DNA from: CAZYSK01 sp964649415
Lineage (GTDB): Bacteria > Chloroflexota > Anaerolineae > B4-G1
DNA: 55,454 nt
Direction: 5' to 3'
NCBI GenBank assembly: GCA_964649415.1
Contig: CAZYSK010000034.1
Span: forward strand, 1 to 55,454
Shown here: positions 24,055 through 32,601 of the stretch, one piece after another
Position numbering within the stretch: the stretch's first letter is position 1
Layout: every line of letters begins with the position of its first letter
The notes under the pieces: generated by a model
What the model was told of the DNA's origin: nothing
Databases searched by the model: none
The model's input: the letters and a program-made list of their open reading frames with translations, nothing else
Program-made: the position numbers and the translations under genes

Positions 24055-25455
24055 CTATGAAGCCCCTGCCAGACCGAGTTTGCGCATCACTTTCGCGGGT
24101 GTCGCGCGGCGAGCCCGTTGCCACTGCCGGAGCCCCCAGCGTTTGAACGCATTGAACGGCTTGCGGCGCTGGCTCTCGACCATCGCCCATTTGAGGAACT
24201 CATAGTCCTGCGTCTTGATCTTGGGCTCGGTTGGGTTACGGCGATAGGAGTCGTAATCGGTGATCCGGCTTAGGTCGTGCTCGACCACGTAGTCATACAG
24301 ATCAGTGCCGGGGTGGGGGGTGAAGAAGGCTGGGCTGTAGTAGTCGGGGTCGATCTCCTTCATCATGTGAACCGTGTCCATGACTTCCTGTTTGGTCTCG
24401 GTTGGCAATCCCATCATGTAGTTGGCCCAGATGGCGATGCCATACTTGCGGCAGACACGGGCGGCCTGGAGGTTCTGCTGTGCCGTCGTTGCCTTGCGGA
24501 TGAACTTGAGCACGCGGTCGTTGCCGCTCTCGAAGCCGATGAAGTAGCCGCGCAGTCCGGCCTTCGCCATTCGGGCTACCATGTCCTCGTGCTTGACGAT
24601 GATGTCGGCCCGGCTCTGGCAGAAGAAGGGCATGGTGAACCCCTCCGCGATGTACTTATCCGTGAACTCGGACACCCACTCCCGGTCCTCTGTCAAGCAG
24701 TCGTCGTGGAACATGAACGAAGCGATCTGGTAGCGGTCAATCAGCATCCGGAGTTCGGCGATGACGTTATCGGCAGAACGACGGCGGGTCCGCTTGCCGA
24801 AGAGGTAGTCCTCACCTGGTTTGCAGAAGGCGCAGTTGTAGATGCAGCCGCGTCCGGCGATGATGGTGACGAACGGCGGTGGCAGTTCTTTCACAAACGG
24901 CACCTCAGGCGAGTCGAGATCGTAGCCCCACTTCTGCCACTCGTCCAGGAATAAGTCCCGGTCGGCGAAGGGAATGGCATCGAGATCTGGCGTTGCGCCA
25001 CGCAACACCCGGTTGGGAGGCGGATCGCCTCCCTCGATCAGGCTCAGCAGATGAGGGAACGTGACTTCCCCTTCCCGCGTGATCATGTAGTCCACGTGCG
25101 GGATGCGCAGCGAGTCCTCAAGCGCGATGGTGACGTGGGCACCGCCGATGACGGTGACGACCTCAGGCTTGATCTCCTTGGCAATGGCGATAGCCTGGCG
25201 CGCCGGGTTGTAGTCAACGCTCATCATCGTCACACCGACGACGTCAGGATCTCGCTCGGCTAGCACCTCTCGGAAGTGGTCCCAACTGGAAAGCGCCCGC
25301 AGGTCAATCAAGTCCACTTCGAAACCTTGGGCCTTCGCGGCTGCGCTGAGGGAGGCCAGCCCATGAGATATCCAGCCAGCGTCCATTCCCTGCTTGAGTG
25401 AGTTGAAGCCGCGACCGGCAATGCCGGGGTAAATGAGGGTGGTCTTAATTGACAT
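24055..25455 (-). CDS. B12-binding-domain radical SAM protein
   Basis: 466 residues; ATG preceded by AAAGGACC. The N-terminal part (about 1-150) has the Rossmann-like cobalamin-binding fold (LIYPGIAG, DVVGVTMMSVDYNPAR, VIGGAHVT). The SAM radical motif GRGCIYNCAFC gives Cys204, Cys208 and Cys211 as [4Fe-4S] ligands (CxxxCxxC). The rest is a TIM-barrel half plus a helical C-terminal part. Relatives include methylases and cyclases such as BchE and hopanoid enzymes, but the substrate is not readable. It follows the SufR-like regulator by 23 bp, suggesting an operon controlled by Fe-S status. Confidence 0.85.
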   Translation of the reverse strand: MSIKTTLIYPGIAGRGFNSLKQGMDAGWISHGLASLSAAAKAQGFEVDLIDLRALSSWDHFREVLAERDPDVVGVTMMSVDYNPARQAIAIAKEIKPEVVTVIGGAHVTIALEDSLRIPHVDYMITREGEVTFPHLLSLIEGGDPPPNRVLRGATPDLDAIPFADRDLFLDEWQKWGYDLDSPEVPFVKELPPPFVTIIAGRGCIYNCAFCKPGEDYLFGKRTRRRSADNVIAELRMLIDRYQIASFMFHDDCLTEDREWVSEFTDKYIAEGFTMPFFCQSRADIIVKHEDMVARMAKAGLRGYFIGFESGNDRVLKFIRKATTAQQNLQAARVCRKYGIAIWANYMMGLPTETKQEVMDTVHMMKEIDPDYYSPAFFTPHPGTDLYDYVVEHDLSRITDYDSYRRNPTEPKIKTQDYEFLKWAMVESQRRKPFNAFKRWGLRQWQRARRATPAKVMRKLGLAGAS

Positions 25456-25477
25456 GCTGGTCCTTTTGTCTGCCGGG

Positions 25478-26101
25478 CTATACGCTGTCGGGATGGATCA
25501 CGTACGTGCACTCGCGCTCACCCAACGCGGCCCAGGAGATGCGTCGAGGAGGTGTGCCCAGCAGGTGAGTGAGCATTGATTCATCCATTGCGCAGACTTC
25601 GTGATGCTCTCGAGCCACTTGCTCGTACGGGCAATTGACGATGTGGAGCAGGTAGGCCCCCGTGGCGTCGTGCTCCCAGTGTGCCATGTAGCCCAGCTCA
25701 TCCAGGAAACCGACGGCAGCGATAAGCCGGTCCTCAAAGTCACCCTCTCCGGGGCTGGGGGCCTGATCGGCGATACGCTCTCCGATGTCCCTCAGTATCT
25801 GCTCCACCTCATCCGCCGACAGGTGGGAGCGCGCTTCGTCCAGCATGAGGCTGGCTAGCTGGGCGTATCCCTTGGGGAAGAGTTTGCTGGCTTTGTCGGC
25901 CAGGGTGTAGACGTACTTGGGACGACCTGGTGCCTTGCGGCGGCAGGCGACTGGGTCTGCGACGAGCCCGTCTCCCCGCAGGATGTCCAGGTGATGGCGC
26001 ACGGTGACCGTGGTCAGGCCGAGTTCTGCGCTCAGTTCGTCAACTGTCGCCTGACCCTGCTCTTTCAGGATGTTCAGGATGCTCTCTCGTGTGGTCTGCA
26101 T
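25478..26101 (-). CDS. SufR-like Fe-S-sensing HTH repressor
   Basis: 207 residues from the ATG at 26101 (MQTTRESILN). The upstream frame that extends to 26170 runs through a promoter and is not used. A winged HTH (about 3-75, TVDELSAELGLTTVTVRHHLDIL) is followed by a helical linker and a C-terminal domain with three Cys in the order NC, EVC, ERECTYV. Their spacing is Cx12Cx27C, which matches the three cluster ligands of cyanobacterial SufR. It should bind an oxygen- or iron-sensitive cluster and repress when loaded. No suf genes are nearby; the immediate downstream target is a radical SAM enzyme. Confidence 0.82.
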   Translation of the reverse strand: MQTTRESILNILKEQGQATVDELSAELGLTTVTVRHHLDILRGDGLVADPVACRRKAPGRPKYVYTLADKASKLFPKGYAQLASLMLDEARSHLSADEVEQILRDIGERIADQAPSPGEGDFEDRLIAAVGFLDELGYMAHWEHDATGAYLLHIVNCPYEQVAREHHEVCAMDESMLTHLLGTPPRRISWAALGERECTYVIHPDSV

Positions 26102-26125
26102 GACTCCGTCTTCTTGTCCGCTGTC

Positions 26126-26143
26126 TGTGGGATGGTACCCACA
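26126..26143. promoter_or_regulatory. Candidate operator of the SufR-like regulator
   Basis: Inverted repeat TGTGGG-N6-CCCACA (26126-26143) lies between the -10 and the ATG of the regulator gene, a natural place for autorepression. Binding by this regulator is inference. Confidence 0.5.
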
Positions 26144-26170
26144 TTCTAGTACGATCTCCGTTTTTGTCAA
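26143..26170 (-). promoter_or_regulatory. Promoter of the SufR-like regulator operon
   Basis: Minus strand: consensus -35 TTGACA (26170-26165), 16-bp spacer, -10 TAGAAT (26148-26143). The ATG is about 42 bp downstream. Confidence 0.7.
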
Positions 26171-26275
26171 ATTCCCATCGTTCTAATTCGGATGGAAACC
26201 AGGGTGTCCGGGGCGCACGTGTGCCGATTCTGGCGTCTCGGCGGCGGGGGGTAGGGGACTGGCGAGTGTGCACGG

Positions 26276-26304
26276 TTGCCCAATTCCCAAAGGCGGTGTA
26301 AAAT
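26276..26304 (+). promoter_or_regulatory. Promoter of the RicT-like gene
   Basis: -35 TTGCCC (26276-26281), 17-bp spacer, -10 TAAAAT (26299-26304). The -10 covers an ATG at 26303, which supports the later ATG at 26321 as the real start. It is divergent from the SufR-like promoter, about 105 bp away. Confidence 0.6.
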
Positions 26305-26320
26305 GAGTAGGGGATATACA

Positions 26321-27157
26321 ATGAATCAAAGCTCAGACTCCGGTTCAGATGGTAGAGTATGGATTGCAGATGTGCGCTTCCAACCCACGGGTAAGCTCTA
26401 CTGCTTCGACGCCAGCGACCAGCACGATCTGCAGGCGGGTGATTTCGTCTTGATTGAGACGACGCGAGGGCAGCAGTTGGGGGAAGTGGTCTGCATACGG
26501 CCGATGGCTGAGGGCGGGAAAACCGAGGCCCTCAAGCCCATAGAGCGGCGCGCTACAGGGCGTGATCTGGCGCTGCGTCAGCATTGGAAGGTGGAGGAGG
26601 CGCGGGTGCTCAGCACGGCGAACGAGCTGGTGAGGCGCTTGCATCTGTCTCTCAAGGTGATCCTTGCCGAGTACACATTTGATGGCCAACGGCTCACGCT
26701 GTTGTACACCAGTGAGGAGAAGAAGCTCAATCTTGGCGAACTGGTCAAGGAGTTGCAGCATGAGCTCTCTGTTCGCGTGGATCTGCGCCGGGTTGGCCCG
26801 CGTGATCAAGCCAAGTTGATGGGGGGCTATGGCGCTTGTGGCGAGTTGCGCTGCTGCTCACGCTTCATCTCGGACTTCAGGCCCGTCTCGATCAAGATGG
26901 CCAAGACGCAGGGTGTGTCACTCAGTCCGTCGGAGATAACGGGAATGTGCGGGCGGCTGCGCTGCTGTCTCTTGTACGAACATGAGCAGTACGTGGAAGC
27001 GAGTCGGATGATGCCCCGACGCAAGAAGCGCGTGCGAACCCCCTACGGCGAGGGAAAGGTCGTGGACCTATTGCCGCTGAAGGGCATTGTCGTCGTGAAT
27101 GTTGAGGACCGCCGTGTGGAGGTGCCGGTCGAAGACGTGGAACTGATCTCGACGTGA
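26321..27157 (+). CDS. ricT: PSP1-domain protein, RicT/YaaT-like
   Basis: 278 residues from the ATG at 26321 (AGGGG upstream). The PSP1 C-terminal domain is recognisable (YGACGELRCCSRF, DFRPVSIKMAK, LSPSEITGMCGRLRCCLLYE). The two CG-x-L-x-CC clusters are the Cys that in Bacillus RicT help hold [4Fe-4S] clusters of the RicA-RicF-RicT complex, which acts with RNase Y on mRNA maturation. RicA and RicF are not in the window. Divergence from a SufR-like Fe-S sensor gives a shared iron-sulfur theme. Confidence 0.85.
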   Translation: MNQSSDSGSDGRVWIADVRFQPTGKLYCFDASDQHDLQAGDFVLIETTRGQQLGEVVCIRPMAEGGKTEALKPIERRATGRDLALRQHWKVEEARVLSTANELVRRLHLSLKVILAEYTFDGQRLTLLYTSEEKKLNLGELVKELQHELSVRVDLRRVGPRDQAKLMGGYGACGELRCCSRFISDFRPVSIKMAKTQGVSLSPSEITGMCGRLRCCLLYEHEQYVEASRMMPRRKKRVRTPYGEGKVVDLLPLKGIVVVNVEDRRVEVPVEDVELIST

Positions 27158-27190
27158 TGCCGCCGATGGTGTGTAGGGCGAGGTGTGGGA

Positions 27191-27224
27191 AAGGACCGGT
27201 CCCGGGTTTCTGTGACCGGTCCTT
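27191..27224 (+). terminator. Hairpin terminator after the RicT-like gene
   Basis: AAGGACCGGTC (27191-27201) pairs perfectly with GACCGGTCCTT (27214-27224) across 12 nt, 33 bp after the stop. A short pyrimidine stretch follows but no long U-run. Confidence 0.65.
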
Positions 27225-27353
27225 CTGACATCAGTATCCCGCGTGGACGGGGGAAGCGGGGCAGTGGGTGCCGTCCCTGTCGGCGCGCGGGTGACGAATT
27301 GGACCCGGCAGGTGCAGGGCTCCACAGCATCTTAGTGGCTGGAGGAGGATACT

Positions 27354-28535
27354 ATGGCGAATCGTGGGGATTTCAAGGCCGAGGCGGAGTCGCTCCGAGA
27401 GCAGCTGGTTGCCTGGCGACGCGATTTTCACATGCATCCCGAGCTTGGTTTCCAGGAGCACCGCTCGGCCGGCTTGATCGCCGAGCGGTTGCTCGATCTG
27501 GGATACCAGGTGCAGACCGGCGTCGCAAATACCGGGCTGCTTGGGTTGCTGGAGGGGGCGCAGCCCGGACCAGTGGCCATGGCGCGCTTCGATATGGACG
27601 CCCTGCCCATCAACGAGGAAAACGAGACGGAGTACGCGTCGCGCAATCCAGGGGAGATGCACGCGTGCGGACACGACGCCCACATGGCGATCGGGCTGGG
27701 CGTTGCCACGCTGATGGCGCAGCGCCGCAGTCAAATGGCGGGGACGCTCAAACTGATCTTCCAGCCGGGTGAGGAGGGGATGAACGGGGCTGAGGTGATG
27801 GTGAGGGAGGGCGTGATGGAGAACCCGCGGCCCGACGTCTTCCTGGCCACTCACGTGTGGAACGAGAAGCCGGTGGGAACCGCGGCCGTCTCGGACGGCG
27901 CGCTCATGGCAGCCGCCGACGAATGGACGTGCGTCGTGCGGGGGCGGGGAGGGCACGGCGCGTTGCCGCATCAGACCGTCGATCCCGTCGTCGCCGCGGC
28001 GCAGATGGTTACGGCCCTGCAGACCGTCGTCAGCCGGAACGTCAACCCGTTGGAAGCGGCGGTGGTGACGGTCGGCGCAATTCACGGCGGTGACGCGTTC
28101 AATGTGATCCCACCTCAGGTTGACATGACGGGCACTGTCCGTACCTTCAGCCCGAAGGTGCGGGAGATGGTGCTGCAGCGGGTGCGCGATGTCGTTGACG
28201 GCGTTGCCGCGGCGTGTGGCGTGGAGGCTGAACTGGACATCACGTCCCTCACGCCAGCGGTGATCAACGACGCCGAGGCTACCCAGGTGGTGCGTGCGGC
28301 CGCCGAGGCGGTGCTTGGACCGAAGCACGTATTCTCCGATGAGCGCACGATGGGCAGCGAGGATGCGGCCTTCTTCATGCAAGAGTCGCCGGGCTGCTAC
28401 TTCTTCGTCGGGTCGGCCAATCCGGAGCGCGGGCTGGACGCGCCTCATCACAACCCACGTTTCGACATCGACGAGGACGTGTTGCCCTTGGCGGTAGCTA
28501 TCCTCGTGCACGCGCTGGCGCACTACCTGTTGTAG
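27354..28535 (+). CDS. M20D-family amidohydrolase (N-acyl-amino acid / hippurate hydrolase type)
   Basis: 393 residues, the normal length; ATG preceded by GGAGGA. It is a binuclear-metal amidohydrolase that removes acyl groups from amino acid amides. Visible motifs are MHPELGFQEH, DMDALPINEEN, HACGHDAHMA (the Cys/His metal site of the HipO/IAA-hydrolase group), FQPGEEG, the dimerisation domain GRGGHGALPH, and SEDAAFF. No signal peptide, so cytosolic. It stands alone behind a terminator, with about 200 bp upstream that could hold its own promoter. Exact substrate (hippurate, indole-3-acetyl or other acyl amino acids) is not predictable. Confidence 0.9.
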   Translation: MANRGDFKAEAESLREQLVAWRRDFHMHPELGFQEHRSAGLIAERLLDLGYQVQTGVANTGLLGLLEGAQPGPVAMARFDMDALPINEENETEYASRNPGEMHACGHDAHMAIGLGVATLMAQRRSQMAGTLKLIFQPGEEGMNGAEVMVREGVMENPRPDVFLATHVWNEKPVGTAAVSDGALMAAADEWTCVVRGRGGHGALPHQTVDPVVAAAQMVTALQTVVSRNVNPLEAAVVTVGAIHGGDAFNVIPPQVDMTGTVRTFSPKVREMVLQRVRDVVDGVAAACGVEAELDITSLTPAVINDAEATQVVRAAAEAVLGPKHVFSDERTMGSEDAAFFMQESPGCYFFVGSANPERGLDAPHHNPRFDIDEDVLPLAVAILVHALAHYLL

Positions 28536-28629
28536 CGCGTACCGGTGAGAAAATTGGATGGTGCACTTCGCCCGAGGCGGAGGGGATGGGACTGGGTGGG
28601 GTTGAAAGGCGATGGCCTGTTCTAGGCTG

Positions 28630-29784
28630 CTACTGTGGGGATACTAGCCGCACGCTTTCCATTTTCCATGTATCGTCCTCGCGGCATAGGCTCCATTCCA
28701 GGGTTGTCTCCTCAGGGTCCACGTGGCCGTCCGTGTAGTGGCAGCGGATTCCGGCCTGGATGACAGGCCGGTCGGCTTCCTCGCTCCCGCATTGGCGGCA
28801 GAACATCCCATCACAGTCCTGCACGACGGTCAGCATGGTGACCTGCACGTGGTCGACCTCGCTCCGTGCCCGCGCGCACCCGCCGCAATTGGGTTCGGAG
28901 CATTCCAGTAGATGCCAGTCTTCCGGGGTGAAATACGTCTCGATGGTCTCCTCGTCGGTGTAGTGATGGTAGAACGCCATCACGACTTTCTCTGGGTAGG
29001 GAGATAGCACGACTGCTTCTGGCTCTCCCTTGCAGGGGTTGACTTCGTAGTCGGCAGGTGCCACCGGGGCGTTCCCTTCTGTCGACAGGTAATACGTTTG
29101 CTGTTTCTCCTCCCCTTGTTCGCCTGTCCGTTCGATCTCATGCGGGTGGTAGGTGAAGCATATCTTCAATTGAGCACGACTGGGTCTCGATTCCTCCACT
29201 TTGACTTCATCCAATGCATAGGTGATGCAGTCGCCTGTGAAGTGCCCTAGTGGCAGGTAATCCTGTTTCTCCTCGCGCCAGCGGAATATCGATAGCCGGG
29301 TCGTCTTCTTGTCGCACTCGTCGCGCACCACCAGTTCATCGCCTGGGTGCTTGGACAGGACGTCCTCCATAGAGAACTTGCAGCTACACTCACACAAGTA
29401 GTCGCGGCCCCGAGGTAGCAGCGGCCGAGGGACGATGGATGGGGGCTTCCCGCTCTCCGGGCGATACACTGAGGCGGTGATGGGGCAGCCGCGCTGGTCC
29501 GCCTGGCACGTCAGGTCGAAGCGATAGACGACGATCCACTCGCGGACCCCATCTTTGTCCGTGTCGAGGCCATGCTCGGTATAGATGTACTCCCATTCAG
29601 CCGGGAGTATCTCGCGGAAATCCAGTTCTGGGCCGATGAGGTTCTGCCCATACGCGACGTGACCGTTATCCGGGCAGGCGGTGAGCAAGCACAGGGGCAG
29701 CATCAGCACGAGGAACCTGGCCCACAGGGGGGCCGGGCTATGTACCTGGCCATCTGTTTGGTGCTGCTGGGTAGTGCCTTGCAT
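28630..29784 (-). CDS. Cys-rich lipoprotein of unknown function
   Basis: 384 residues. A hydrophobic segment ends in the lipobox LLTAC (Cys about residue 37), so the mature protein would be lipid-anchored outside. I recognise no domain. The mature part has about 19 Cys, including CECSC, NCGGC and CRQCG groups, which suggests many disulfides or metal binding. A segment reading DTDKDGVREWIVVYRFD resembles calcium-binding dockerin or VCBS-like repeats. Its promoter region carries 23-bp phased repeats, so expression is probably controlled. It is downstream of lon on the same strand but separated by 320 bp. Confidence 0.65.
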   Translation of the reverse strand: MQGTTQQHQTDGQVHSPAPLWARFLVLMLPLCLLTACPDNGHVAYGQNLIGPELDFREILPAEWEYIYTEHGLDTDKDGVREWIVVYRFDLTCQADQRGCPITASVYRPESGKPPSIVPRPLLPRGRDYLCECSCKFSMEDVLSKHPGDELVVRDECDKKTTRLSIFRWREEKQDYLPLGHFTGDCITYALDEVKVEESRPSRAQLKICFTYHPHEIERTGEQGEEKQQTYYLSTEGNAPVAPADYEVNPCKGEPEAVVLSPYPEKVVMAFYHHYTDEETIETYFTPEDWHLLECSEPNCGGCARARSEVDHVQVTMLTVVQDCDGMFCRQCGSEEADRPVIQAGIRCHYTDGHVDPEETTLEWSLCREDDTWKMESVRLVSPQ

Positions 29785-29911
29785 TGGCCGGGCCGAGAGA
29801 TATCCTGAGCTAAGACAGAGTCTGACTTACGTCCGATGACCGGCACGCGGGACGGGCGTGGGTGGAACGAGGCGCGGCGATGCCAACGTGAACGCGTGAC
29901 GCAGTTGGATC

Positions 29912-29940
29912 ATTATAGCACAGACTACTTGGTCTGTCTG
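29912..29940 (-). promoter_or_regulatory. Promoter of the Cys-rich lipoprotein gene
   Basis: Minus strand: consensus -10 TATAAT (29917-29912) with a 17-bp spacer to a weak -35 CAGACA (29940-29935). The weak -35 next to repeated sites suggests activator dependence. The ATG is about 128 bp from the -10. Confidence 0.6.
29920..29937. promoter_or_regulatory. Inverted repeat operator inside the lipoprotein promoter
   Basis: ACAGAC-N6-GTCTGT (29920-29937), a perfect 6-bp-arm repeat lying between the -10 and the -35. A protein bound here would compete with RNA polymerase. Confidence 0.5.
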
Positions 29941-30019
29941 TAGGGAGACTTCCCCTTTTATTGTAGGGAAGATGCTGATTCTTCTGTAGGGAAGACGCTT
30001 ACGTTGGCGTAGGGAGGGC
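29939..30019. repeat. Four direct repeats with exact 23-bp period
   Basis: TGTAGGGAGACT at 29939, TGTAGGGAAGAT at 29962, TGTAGGGAAGAC at 29985 and CGTAGGGAGGGC at 30008. Only the first 9-12 bases of each unit are conserved; the rest differs. This is the pattern of phased protein-binding sites rather than a simple tandem duplication. The first unit overlaps the -35 of the lipoprotein promoter. Confidence 0.75.
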
Positions 30020-30108
30020 GTGTGGGGACGAGCCTACCTGTGCGAATCACCGGATAGGCTTGTCAGATCATCGAAGATCGGTTTGGACAGAGCCGCGTGG
30101 CGCCGCCG

Positions 30109-32580
30109 TTACGACCGCCGGGGTCGTTGCGATGGCGTGATTGGTAGCAGTGCCTCGCCGAGCACCTCGTCCATCTGCTCGGCCAGAATGACGTGTATGC
30201 CGCGTTTCACACGCTGCGGAATCTCGACGAGGTCCTTCTTGTTGCGCTTGGGGATGATGACTGTCTTCAGGCCGGCTCGGTAGGCCGTCAACATCTTCTC
30301 CCTGACGCCGCCGATGGGCAACACGCGTCCGCGCAGCGTGATCTCGCCTGTCATACCCACCTCGTGCCGCACCGGACGGCCGGTGAAGGCGGAGATCAGC
30401 GCTGTGGCGATCGTGATCCCAGCGGATGGGCCATCCTTCGGGATGGCTCCCTCCGGCAGATGGATGTGGATGTCGGTTTTGTCGAATACGTCGGGCTTGA
30501 TGCCCAGGTCCTGGCTCCGTGAGCGCGTGTAGCTCAGTGCCGCTTGTGCCGATTCCTGCAGAACGTCGCCTAGCTGCCCGGTCAGCATCAAGTTGCCCTT
30601 GCCCGGCATCAGCAGGACCTCCACAGGCATCAGGTCGCCCCCGGCCTCAGTCCACGCCACACCAGTGGCCACGCCAATGCCGTCTTGGTCTTCGGCCAGG
30701 CCACGCACGAACGGCGGCGGCCCAAGCAGGCGGTTGAGCATGCGAGCCGTGATGCGCTGAGGAGGTTCCTTGCCCTCAGCCGTTTGCCGCGCGACCTTGC
30801 GACACATAGCGGCGATCTTGCGCTCGAGGTTGCGCACGCCGGCCTCGTAGGTGTACTCCCGGATGAGTGCCTGCAGGACGCCATCGGTGAAGGTGATCGG
30901 GGTGTCCTGCAGCCCGTGCTCCTCCAATTGGCGCGGGATCAGGAAGCGGCGCGCGATCTGCATCTTCTCATCGTCGACGTAGCCGGGAAACTCGATCACC
31001 TCCATACGGTCTTGAAGGGCTGGCGGAATGGGATCGAGGATGTTGGCCGTGGTGATGAAAAGCACCTTGGATAGATCATAGGGTACTTCCAGGTAGTGGT
31101 CGGAGAAAGCGTGGTTCTGTTCGGGATCCAGTACCTCCAAGAGAGCGGAAGCGGGATCGCCACGGAAGTCCAGCCCTAGTTTGTCTACTTCATCAAGCAT
31201 GAACAGGGGATTGATCGTGCCGGCCCGGCGCATGGTCTGAATGATGCGCCCGGGCATTGAACCGATGTAGGTGCGGCGGTGCCCGCGGATTTCGGCCTCA
31301 TCCCGCACCCCACCCAGGCTCACACGCACGAACTCGCGCCCCAGGGCGTCGGCGATCGATTGCCCTAGCGACGTCTTGCCGGTCCCGGGGGGGCCGACGA
31401 AGCACAGGATCGGGCTGCGCATCTTGTCGGCTGCCAAACGGCGCACCGCGATGTACTCCAGGATTCGCTCCTTCGCCTTGGGAAGCCCATGGTGGCGCGA
31501 CTCCAAGACCTCTTCCACGTGCTTGGTGTCCAGGTTATCCTCGGTAGTTGCCGACCACGGCAGTTCAACCACCCAGTTCAGGTAGGTGCGGACGATGCCG
31601 GTTTCCGGCGACATCGGAGGCATGGAGGCCAGCCGGTCGAGCTCCTTCTCGGCCTGGTCACGCACCTCGTCGGGAAGCTTCACCTCGGAGATCTTGCCAC
31701 GCAGTTCGTTGATCTCCTTGGTATAGATGTCGCCCTCGCCCAGCTCGCTTTGGATGACTTTCATCTGCTCACGCAGGAAGTACTCGCGCTGGCTCTTGTC
31801 CAGTTCCTGTTGCACCTGGGAGTGGATACGATCCTCTAGCTCGAGCACGTCCAGTTCTTTGGCCAGCAGGACGCTCACGCGTTGGAGCCTGGTGGCGATG
31901 TCGAGAGTCTCTAGCACATCCTGTCGTGCGGCTACTTCTAGCTCCAATGCCTGCGCCATCAGGTCCGCCAGCCAGCCCGGGTCCTCTATGTTCATCGCGA
32001 AGACGTATGCGTCATCGGGCAGGTTTCGGTTCAACTGCACGACTTTCTCGAAGAGCGCCAGCACGGCTCGCATCAACGCCTCAGTGAGCGGGGTTTTCTC
32101 CGTGTCTTCGTAGATAGGCAGGGCACGCACGCGGATGTAGGGCTCCACGTGGACGTATTCGATGACCTGGACACGTTGGAGCCCTTGGCTCAAGACGTTG
32201 ATGGTGCCGTCCGGTATGCGAAGCATACGGCCAATGTCCACCTCGGTGCCAAATGTGAAGAGGTCCTCAAGGCCTGGTTCCAGGATGTCGCCGTCTCGTT
32301 GAGCGACGGTAATGAGGGGCTCGCCCTGCTCGTTTGCCACTTCGATGGCAGCTATCGAGCGATCCCGTCCCACAAAGAGCGGCGTGACCATGCGCGGGAA
32401 CATGACTATGTCGCGCAAGGGCAGGAGCGGCGCCTCGATGACGTCCCCTGGAGCCTCTTGGAGACCTATCTCTTCCTCTTCCTCGTAGCTCCCGAAGTCC
32501 ACGTTCTCCAGGGAGAACGGGGCGCCTTGAGGCCATCCTAGTTGTGACCACCAATCTTGAAGCGCTCTATCCCACGTCAT
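30109..32580 (-). CDS. lon: ATP-dependent Lon protease
   Basis: 823 residues, full length. The N-terminal LAN domain begins near residue 50 (PLLPLRDIVMFPRMVTPLFVGR). The AAA+ module has Walker A GPPGTGKT starting at residue 396 and Walker B MLDEVDK. The serine protease domain has the Ser719-Lys762 dyad (PKDGPSAG and REKML), 43 residues apart as in E. coli Lon. It degrades misfolded and regulatory proteins in the cytosol. The acidic 40-residue extension before the LAN domain is longer than usual. It follows folC by 21 bp. Confidence 0.96.
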   Translation of the reverse strand: MTWDRALQDWWSQLGWPQGAPFSLENVDFGSYEEEEEIGLQEAPGDVIEAPLLPLRDIVMFPRMVTPLFVGRDRSIAAIEVANEQGEPLITVAQRDGDILEPGLEDLFTFGTEVDIGRMLRIPDGTINVLSQGLQRVQVIEYVHVEPYIRVRALPIYEDTEKTPLTEALMRAVLALFEKVVQLNRNLPDDAYVFAMNIEDPGWLADLMAQALELEVAARQDVLETLDIATRLQRVSVLLAKELDVLELEDRIHSQVQQELDKSQREYFLREQMKVIQSELGEGDIYTKEINELRGKISEVKLPDEVRDQAEKELDRLASMPPMSPETGIVRTYLNWVVELPWSATTEDNLDTKHVEEVLESRHHGLPKAKERILEYIAVRRLAADKMRSPILCFVGPPGTGKTSLGQSIADALGREFVRVSLGGVRDEAEIRGHRRTYIGSMPGRIIQTMRRAGTINPLFMLDEVDKLGLDFRGDPASALLEVLDPEQNHAFSDHYLEVPYDLSKVLFITTANILDPIPPALQDRMEVIEFPGYVDDEKMQIARRFLIPRQLEEHGLQDTPITFTDGVLQALIREYTYEAGVRNLERKIAAMCRKVARQTAEGKEPPQRITARMLNRLLGPPPFVRGLAEDQDGIGVATGVAWTEAGGDLMPVEVLLMPGKGNLMLTGQLGDVLQESAQAALSYTRSRSQDLGIKPDVFDKTDIHIHLPEGAIPKDGPSAGITIATALISAFTGRPVRHEVGMTGEITLRGRVLPIGGVREKMLTAYRAGLKTVIIPKRNKKDLVEIPQRVKRGIHVILAEQMDEVLGEALLPITPSQRPRRS

Positions 32581-32601
32581 GCTTTCTTCCTGTTGTCGGC
32601 A

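Larger units (their letters stand above)
29785..30108. other. Regulatory gap between lon and the lipoprotein gene
   Basis: About 320 bp without a gene. It holds the lipoprotein promoter (29912-29940), an inverted repeat within it, and four 23-bp-phased repeats (29939-30019). The stretch next to the lon stop shows no clear hairpin. Confidence 0.6.

Noticed and set aside
29939..30019. CRISPR array
   Set aside because: The repeated part is only 9-12 bp, units are 23 bp in total and no cas genes are present. It fits phased binding sites instead.
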